Source: JBAIYU01 sp036763085 (lineage in GTDB: Bacteria > Bacillota > Negativicutes > DSM-1736 > Dendrosporobacteraceae). From it: DNA of 64,000 nt. A program made the position numbers and the translations under genes. Positions 58,901 to 64,000 of this stretch are shown here, piece by piece; the stretch's first letter is position 1; each line of letters begins with the position of its first letter. Where the stretch lies: the NCBI RefSeq assembly GCF_036763085.1, contig NZ_JBAIYU010000032.1:1-64000 (forward strand). Reading direction: 5' to 3'. Under the pieces are notes generated by a model that saw only the letters and a list, made by a program, of their open reading frames with translations, was not told the DNA's origin and searched no databases.

Positions 58901-60460
58901 TCAGCGTGCAATATTTACTCTGACTTCAAACATTCGGTTCCATGGAAATTCCACTGTAAGCTGTTCCGGTGGAAACCAGAGATGTTCGGCAACAAACTGC
59001 CTTGCTTTCTTTTCAGCTTCCACGGTTAGAACAGACCTTAGTTCGTTTAAATATACCAGGCTTCCCTTATTTGGATAAAGTATCTCTTTTTCTAGAGCCT
59101 GCCGGATATTAGCTTGGTAAGCCCAGTCATCCAGATAACGCACTGCTAATAAACGCTTACGTTCTTGCTCATCTGTGTGTTTGGCTAGCATTCCTTGACC
59201 AATTGTAAAGCCTATGGTATTGCCGGCAGTATTCCAGCCGGAATAAGAGTTCATTCTATCTAGTAAATTAAGACGTGATAATTCGGTAATCAACGCATTA
59301 TCAGAACCATTTGCAAAAGAGATATCAGCCAAAGATACCGATTGCCCTGCTTCAACGCTTAATTTAATATCATCGACAAACTGTCTTAAAGTTGGAGTTA
59401 GCTTTGTTGTATTATTTGGAGATGCTGCTTCAAAAGTTTTCCCCGTAAATGAAGTATTTATATAAAGAAGCAAATCAGGCTTCCGGGGGTTATTCAATAC
59501 AACGCCTCCAGCTGCTGTTACATGTCCAACAATTGACTTACCGACTTTTTGATCCTCGTAGCTTGGGATACTGTTTTCACCCGCTCCTGGTGCATATTGC
59601 ACCTTTACAATAGGAATATAATAATTTAGATCATTATAGGCCCTAGCCAGCATAACCATTGCTAATTGATCGGCACCTGGAAAAGTTTGAAACCTAGCCT
59701 TTGGCAAGTCAACTGCCAAAGCACTAATTTCGCGACCTTCCTTGTGACTCTGAGAATATGGCGCAGTATCATCCCGCCCTAACAGAAAAAACCGAAATAT
59801 CTCCTGTCTATTCAGATCAAGTAACCCAGCATTAATGGCAAAATTCTTTTGGCGGCGTTGTTGCCAATCCGCTAATGCGTCTGGAGGGATGGTCCCCAAG
59901 TTATAGTCAATTAACTTTTTTTCTTGTTTTGTTAACCCTTCAATCTCTGCTTTATCTCTTAACGCTGTTAGCTGAAAAATATTCCAACCATATTGCTCAT
60001 AATAAGCAGGTTCAACCCCGCCGGCACTGCCTTGCGGCGTTCGCAAAATAGTCGAATACACATAAATTGGTATAGCAGGATTAGCTTCGTGCAATTCTTT
60101 AAAGCGGTTCAAACGCTTTTGTAAAATTACTTCACCAAAGTCATGAGTGCGTGAATCTACCAATCCACCATATATAAGTGAATCACCCGATAAGACTAAA
60201 GCATCAGCCTTATAAGCATTTTCCTTAACCCATTGCCACAGCTTCTCCGGATCACCTTTTTTATCACGACTAGCGATAATATCCATTGGCGGAACCAACA
60301 CTGATATTTTAGCCGCTTCAGCCGTATCAACTATATTTTCTAAGCTCACCGGCCTGTCATCTTGCGGAACATACAAAATAGTTGCAGCCTGAACTGGTAA
60401 AATTGTAAATAAACATGCCATTACTAGAATAAAAGTAAAAAGCATTTTGTTAATATTCAT
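58901..60460 (-). CDS. DUF4127 family secreted protein
   Basis: A protein of about 519 residues: signal peptide (MLFTFILVMACLFTILPVQA, about 6-25) and a DUF4127 body. Signatures are YVPQDDRPVSLENI, LVLSGDSLIYGGLVDSRTHD, ILRTPQGSAGGVEPAYYEQYGW (split by position), LGRDDTAPYS, FPGADQLAMVMLAR and a closing region around RFVAEHLWFPPEQ-type sequence. Function is unknown. GGGGGT lies ten bases before the ATG at 60460; an upstream ATG at 60544 would put 28 extra residues before the signal peptide. Followed by ywbE. Confidence 0.88.
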   Translation of the reverse strand: MNINKMLFTFILVMACLFTILPVQAATILYVPQDDRPVSLENIVDTAEAAKISVLVPPMDIIASRDKKGDPEKLWQWVKENAYKADALVLSGDSLIYGGLVDSRTHDFGEVILQKRLNRFKELHEANPAIPIYVYSTILRTPQGSAGGVEPAYYEQYGWNIFQLTALRDKAEIEGLTKQEKKLIDYNLGTIPPDALADWQQRRQKNFAINAGLLDLNRQEIFRFFLLGRDDTAPYSQSHKEGREISALAVDLPKARFQTFPGADQLAMVMLARAYNDLNYYIPIVKVQYAPGAGENSIPSYEDQKVGKSIVGHVTAAGGVVLNNPRKPDLLLYINTSFTGKTFEAASPNNTTKLTPTLRQFVDDIKLSVEAGQSVSLADISFANGSDNALITELSRLNLLDRMNSYSGWNTAGNTIGFTIGQGMLAKHTDEQERKRLLAVRYLDDWAYQANIRQALEKEILYPNKGSLVYLNELRSVLTVEAEKKARQFVAEHLWFPPEQLTVEFPWNRMFEVRVNIAR

Positions 60461-60660
60461 TGCTACTGATACCCCCATATTAGCGTGCGCAAGGACAATA
60501 TTGTAACTGTATGTTTGGTACATATTGGCATTTGCGTTATTCATATTGAGCTATTAGTAAAAGCATTCTATGTAAATAGTTCATATTCCTCCAAAACTTG
60601 CTATAGTGTTTCATTCGTAATATTGTTACAAAATAATACCAATTTTCAGCTAGCTCCCAT

Positions 60661-60798
60661 AGAAGCATAAAAAAAGAAGTAAGCATCTTAATCGGCGCAA
60701 TAATAGGAGCACGGTTTTGGGCTGAAGGTGACGCTAAGCTTCGTATCGTCGCCGCTATAGTTACTTTAGCCGGGCTAACATGTCTGGCACTTGGCTGA
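60661..60798 (+). pseudogene. C-terminal fragment of a membrane transporter-like gene
   Basis: The plus strand encodes VSILIGAIIGARFWAEGDA then KLRIVAAIVTLAGLTCLALG and a stop at 60796-60798. It looks like the last one or two helices of a drug/metabolite-type or other multi-pass transporter. There is no start codon with a ribosome site, and upstream stops end the frame near 60638. I read it as a gene remnant; the family is uncertain. Confidence 0.5.
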
Positions 60799-60904
60799 TT
60801 TTGAGCTATTTTAAGCTCCGCTCAAAAATCAAAGAATACGTTGGTTAGACTGCAGACGCCTACCATATCTAAAAAAATCTTGAACTTGCCGATCCAATAC
60901 AGAA

Positions 60905-60934
60905 AGTCCCTACCGCTCAGCAGCGGTAGGGACT
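60905..60934 (-). terminator. Terminator after glmS
   Basis: AGTCCCTACCGCT/AGCGGTAGGGACT arms with a 4-base loop, about 70 bases past the glmS stop; the minus strand reads TTTC then AT-rich sequence, so the T run is weak. Confidence 0.7.
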
Positions 60935-61002
60935 ATTAACCTTATTAAATCCATTTGTAACTTGATTTTGCAAAACACATCTAATAAGATGGTGGTTTTA
61001 GA

Positions 61003-62832
61003 TTACTCTACAGTTACGCTCTTAGCGAGGTTACGCGGCTTATCAACATCGCAGCCGCGGGTTACTGCAGCGTAGTATGACAATAGCTGAAGTGGAATTA
61101 CAGCCAAAATTGGTGCTAAAATTTTATCAGTGTGAGGTATAAAGATGGTGTGATCTACATATTTATCGATTTGGGTATCGCCTTTTAGGGCAACGCCGAT
61201 AACTACAGCATCACGTGCTTTAACCTCTTTGATATTGCTTAGAGTTTTTTCGTATACATCGTTCTGAGTAGCAAGCGCTATCACTGGTACACCTTCAATA
61301 ATAAGAGCTAGTGTGCCATGCTTTAGTTCGCCTGCTGCATATGCTTCAGCATGAATATAGGAAATCTCTTTAAGCTTGAGTGATCCTTCAAGCGCTACCG
61401 CATAGTCAAGTGAACGTCCAATAAAGAATACGTCTTCATTAAAGCCGTATTTTTGAGCAAATGTTTTAATCGGCTCAACATCTTCTAATAATTCATGAAT
61501 TTGGCTTGGCACATTGCGCAATCCTTGAATAAGCTCTTTAATACGTTCTGGTGCAACAGTTTCCTTAATACCAGCCATATAGGCAGCAAGCAAGAACATT
61601 GTAACAAGCTGAGTTGTATAAGCCTTGGTAGACGCAACAGCAATTTCAGGGCCCGCCCAGGTATAGATAACCTGATCTGCCTCACGAGCTATAGATGAAC
61701 CGACAACGTTTGTCACAGCTAACGTTCTAGCACCAAGACGTTTTGCTTCTTTTAGAGCAGCAAGTGTATCGCTGGTTTCACCTGATTGGCTTACAACGAT
61801 TGTCAAAGTGTTTTCATCAACTAATGGGGAACGGTAGCGGAATTCAGAAGCTATGTCTACCTCAACTGGAATGCGGGCTAACTTTTCGATATAGTATTTA
61901 CCTACAACACCAGCATGATAAGCTGTACCGCAAGCTACGATAAAGATCTTTTTAATTGCGGCAAGATCGTGTTTATTCCATTTCAATTCGTCGAGAATTA
62001 CTGCACTATCATCTTTTGCAAGACGGGCAGACATTGTCTCTCTAACTGCTTTCGGCTGCTCGTAGATTTCTTTAATCATAAAGTGCTCGTAGCCGCCTTT
62101 TTCCGCAGCTTCGGCATCCCAATGAACTTCAAAAACCTTCTTAGTTACAGGTACACCTTGGCGGTTCATTACCCACACTGAATCTTTAGTAACTATCGCC
62201 ATTTCGCCATCACTTAAGATATAGGTCTTACGAGTGCGGCTGATAATAGCAGGTATGTCTGACGCAATGAAGTTCTCGCCTTCGCCAAGACCGATTACCA
62301 GTGGATTATCTTGTTTAGTACAAATAATTTTATCTGGTTCATATTCGGACATGAACACGAGGGCATAAGATCCTTCAATAACATTTAAAACTTTCTTAAC
62401 AGTTGATTCAAGATCACCGTCATAATAGTCCTCAACAAGATGCGCCACTACTTCAGTGTCGGTTTCGGATGTGAAAACATGCCCTTTAGCAATAAGCTGC
62501 TCTTTAAGATGCAAGTAGTTTTCAATTATGCCGTTGTGAACAACTACAAACTTGCCGCTGCAGTCTGTGTGAGGATGGGAATTTACATCAGATGGTCTTC
62601 CGTGGGTAGCCCACCGAGTATGACCTATACCAATATGACCTTGCGGACTTTTTCCTTCGACCTTTTTCTCTAAATTGCCGAGACGTCCTACGCTTTTTTC
62701 AACATTTATTCTATTACCATCAAATACTGCAATACCGGCTGAATCATAGCCGCGGTATTCCAGTTTGGTTAAGCCTTCGATTAGAAAAGGAGCCGCTTCA
62801 TTGGGCCCAATATAACCAACAATACCACACAT
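61003..62832 (-). CDS. glmS: Glucosamine-6-phosphate synthase GlmS
   Basis: A 609-residue amidotransferase that makes glucosamine-6-phosphate from fructose-6-phosphate and glutamine for cell-wall synthesis. MCGIVGYIG puts the catalytic Cys at residue 2. The glutaminase domain has HTRWATHGRPSDVNSHPH, two SIS domains carry IVSQSGETSDTLAALK and VASTKAYTTQL, and the C-terminus is NLAKSVTVE. The reading frame stays open further upstream into the ribozyme, but GGAGG before the ATG at 62832 and the family N-terminus fix the start. Controlled by the glmS ribozyme; glmM lies upstream on the same strand. Confidence 0.97.
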   Translation of the reverse strand: MCGIVGYIGPNEAAPFLIEGLTKLEYRGYDSAGIAVFDGNRINVEKSVGRLGNLEKKVEGKSPQGHIGIGHTRWATHGRPSDVNSHPHTDCSGKFVVVHNGIIENYLHLKEQLIAKGHVFTSETDTEVVAHLVEDYYDGDLESTVKKVLNVIEGSYALVFMSEYEPDKIICTKQDNPLVIGLGEGENFIASDIPAIISRTRKTYILSDGEMAIVTKDSVWVMNRQGVPVTKKVFEVHWDAEAAEKGGYEHFMIKEIYEQPKAVRETMSARLAKDDSAVILDELKWNKHDLAAIKKIFIVACGTAYHAGVVGKYYIEKLARIPVEVDIASEFRYRSPLVDENTLTIVVSQSGETSDTLAALKEAKRLGARTLAVTNVVGSSIAREADQVIYTWAGPEIAVASTKAYTTQLVTMFLLAAYMAGIKETVAPERIKELIQGLRNVPSQIHELLEDVEPIKTFAQKYGFNEDVFFIGRSLDYAVALEGSLKLKEISYIHAEAYAAGELKHGTLALIIEGVPVIALATQNDVYEKTLSNIKEVKARDAVVIGVALKGDTQIDKYVDHTIFIPHTDKILAPILAVIPLQLLSYYAAVTRGCDVDKPRNLAKSVTVE

Positions 62833-62854
62833 TGGGTAATCCTCCAAAAAGTAA

Positions 62855-63004
62855 GATTTGTTTCTGCTTAAGCCGCTTTGTTCCGAAAGTCGCCTTTCGG
62901 GTTTGTCGGCTGTTTTACGACCACAGTGGCCGAGAGGCATCCGCTGACAGTTTCGATAAACCTCTTCCTCGTCAACTTGCAAATTAGAAGCAAGTACCAG
63001 CGCT
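62855..63004 (-). ncRNA. glmS ribozyme (self-cleaving riboswitch)
   Basis: The minus strand has the conserved core: AAGCGCTGGTAC at the 5' end (cleavage between 63004 and 63003), AGTTGACGAGGAAGAGGTTT then ATCGAAACTGTCAGCGGATGCC, CTCGGCCACTGTGGTCGTAA, and the P4 region AAACCCGAAAGGCGACTTTC then GGAACAAAGCGGC. Glucosamine-6-phosphate acts as cofactor for cleavage, after which RNase J degrades the mRNA, so it is a feedback switch for glmS directly downstream. Confidence 0.96.
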
Positions 63005-63008
63005 TTAA

Positions 63009-63041
63009 TTATTTTTGGTAAAAATTCATATATCTATCCAT
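63009..63041 (-). CDS. Possible 10-codon leader peptide before the glmS ribozyme
   Basis: MDRYMNFYQK and a TAA lie just upstream of the ribozyme cleavage site; GGGCGGTGAG precedes the ATG by two or more bases. Five bases separate the stop from the cleavage position. It could be translated, but the frame is so short that chance is a fair explanation. Confidence 0.2.
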   Translation of the reverse strand: MDRYMNFYQK

Positions 63042-63063
63042 ATCTCACCGCCCTTCTTTAGTT

Positions 63064-63136
63064 TTATCCGAGGACTAACCCGCTCTAATACTCCCATACT
63101 CTATAAAGGGAGTAAAGCGGCTAAGTCCCTGGATAA
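63064..63136 (-). other. Strong structured hairpin in the glmM-glmS intergenic region
   Basis: TTATCC/GGATAA closing arms enclose GGACTTAGCCGCT and AGCGGGTTAGTCC, then TACTCCC/GGGAGTA, giving about 30 paired bases with small bulges. It has no T run on either side. It lies upstream of the ribozyme in the glmS leader. It may be an RNA processing or stability element; I know of no named family. Confidence 0.5.
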
Positions 63137-63205
63137 ATTCGACTATAAATTCAGATGGAGTACAAACTCCACATGAATTAAGTCTCATTTGATACATATA
63201 TACGC

Positions 63206-63229
63206 AAAGGAGCACATTTGTGCTCCTTT
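63206..63229 (-). terminator. Terminator between glmM and glmS
   Basis: AAAGGAGCACA/TGTGCTCCTTT perfect arms lie 83 bases after the glmM stop. It suggests glmS has its own promoter downstream of this point, although read-through is possible. Confidence 0.75.
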
Positions 63230-63311
63230 ACTCTAATATTTTAATACAATAATCATATTTGGTCAACTTATGTTTATTGTGCAGCTAACAAGGAAAGTAC
63301 CTTATTTTTTA

Positions 63312-64000
63312 CTATCCTTGCTGCTGTTTAATTGTGTCGGCAATGCCATGAACAATCTTTTCTAACTGAGGTAAAGTTGGACCTTCGGCCATCACGCGAA
63401 TAAGCTGTTCTGTTCCAGAAGGCCGCACAAGAATACGCCCGCTGTCCCCTAGCTCATCTTCCCCAGCTTTAATAGCCTCACTTATGACGTTATTATCTTG
63501 CCAACCATCTTTAGTCATAACCCGGACATTTACCAATAGCTGCGGAAAACGTGTCATTAATGCTGCAAGCTCTGAAAGTTTTTTGCCGCTTTTTCGGATT
63601 GAACAAACCAGTTTAAGAGCGGTAATAAGACCGTCACCGGTTGTACTGAACTCATTAAATATTATATGGCCCGATTGTTCGCCGCCGAGTGAATAGCCGT
63701 TTTCTCGCATGTTTTCTAGCACATAACGATCACCCACTGGAGTGATTTCGACCTTACCGCCCGCTTTCTTGATCGCTTGATGCAAACCAATATTACTCAT
63801 GACTGTAGCTACTAAAGTATTATCTTTCAGCTTATTCTGCTTCATTAGTTCAAGCGCACATATTACCATAATCTGATCGCCATCAACAAGCGCCCCTGTC
63901 TCATCAACTGCTAAACAGCGGTCAGCATCTCCATCGTGAGCTATTCCTAAGTCGGCTTTATGTTCAAGAACAGCTTTTTGCAGGGCCTCCATATGAGTAG
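63312..64000 (-). CDS. glmM: Phosphoglucosamine mutase GlmM, C-terminal part
   Basis: The frame runs out of the window at 64000; only the last 229 or so residues are present. Family signatures are THMEALQKAV at the window edge, the metal-binding loop AHDGDADRCLAVD, the sugar loop GGEQSGHIIF, and the phosphate-binding RPSGTEQLIRVMAEGP in domain 4. The Gln in GTEQ (in place of Pro) is common in GlmM. The enzyme converts glucosamine-6-phosphate to the 1-phosphate, directly downstream of GlmS in UDP-GlcNAc synthesis. The gene lies upstream of glmS on the same strand. Confidence 0.95.
   Translation of the reverse strand, partial: THMEALQKAVLEHKADLGIAHDGDADRCLAVDETGALVDGDQIMVICALELMKQNKLKDNTLVATVMSNIGLHQAIKKAGGKVEITPVGDRYVLENMRENGYSLGGEQSGHIIFNEFSTTGDGLITALKLVCSIRKSGKKLSELAALMTRFPQLLVNVRVMTKDGWQDNNVISEAIKAGEDELGDSGRILVRPSGTEQLIRVMAEGPTLPQLEKIVHGIADTIKQQQG

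Noticed and set aside
62833..62982. A longer GlmS N-terminus (50 extra residues)
   Set aside because: The extension is translation of the glmS ribozyme; the catalytic Cys must be residue 2 after the ATG at 62832.
1..64000. CRISPR arrays, prophage structural genes, rRNA operons and replication origins
   Set aside because: I saw no regularly spaced repeats, phage modules, rRNA sequence or clustered DnaA boxes when reading both strands.

Overview
The window looks like chromosomal DNA of an AT-rich, anaerobic, low-GC Gram-positive-type bacterium. A spore-forming member of the Negativicutes (Sporomusa/Pelosinus-like) is my best guess. It carries a single-chain pyruvate:ferredoxin oxidoreductase, a CarD regulator, HPr with both His15 and Ser46, a T-box leader, a glmS ribozyme, a CIRCE operator, strong Shine-Dalgarno sites, and the carboxynorspermidine route for polyamines. 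Genes on the minus strand predominate. The taxonomic call is inference from gene content; there is no 16S rRNA gene here.

Layout. 1-5.9 kb is an accessory zone: an IS3-type transposase end, a DUF3427-DUF3883 putative nuclease with an unknown partner, a tRNA-Gly(CCC), an ATPase plus PIN-like pair that resembles a two-gene defence or toxin module, and a Y1 (REP-associated) transposase bounded by inverted repeats next to the stump of a serine recombinase. 6-13 kb holds small membrane and stress genes: a 36-residue poly-Ile protein, an omega subunit, a sensor kinase broken by an in-frame TAG, hemerythrin and the SstT transporter. 13-29 kb is mainly housekeeping and stress: asparagine synthetase, a cupin gene behind a CRP-like site, ClpB, a soluble chemoreceptor, a broken ferritin-like gene, a DedA-type gene behind a manganese (yybP-ykoY) riboswitch, a CAP-domain protein, and HtpG behind a CIRCE element. 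29-35 kb has nifJ preceded by a complete T-box leader. 35-40 kb is a dihydroxyacetone kinase operon (dhaKLM plus HPr) with a sigma-54 promoter and, just upstream, its probable activator, which carries its own HPr domain. 40-46 kb has two tandem membrane-anchored glutamate-synthase-domain proteins and a nitric oxide reductase (NorCB-like). 46-54 kb carries CarD, a DbpA helicase, a HelD-like helicase, the carboxynorspermidine dehydrogenase/decarboxylase pair and uracil-DNA glycosylase. 54-64 kb has a TipAS-type MerR regulator, the Ric iron-sulfur repair protein, malic enzyme, a DUF4127 protein, and glmS with its ribozyme next to the 3' part of glmM.

How it fits together. Two themes recur. One is nitrosative/oxidative defence: NorCB, Ric, hemerythrin and a ferritin-like gene. 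A CRP/HcpR-like palindrome sits at the same distance from the -10 box of both ric and the cupin gene. The other is RNA- and phospho-relay-based control: T-box on nifJ, Mn riboswitch on a DedA gene, glmS ribozyme, and an HPr-domain sigma-54 activator beside a PTS-dependent kinase that itself needs HPr. At least two genes are interrupted by single in-frame stop codons, which means recent decay or sequence errors.
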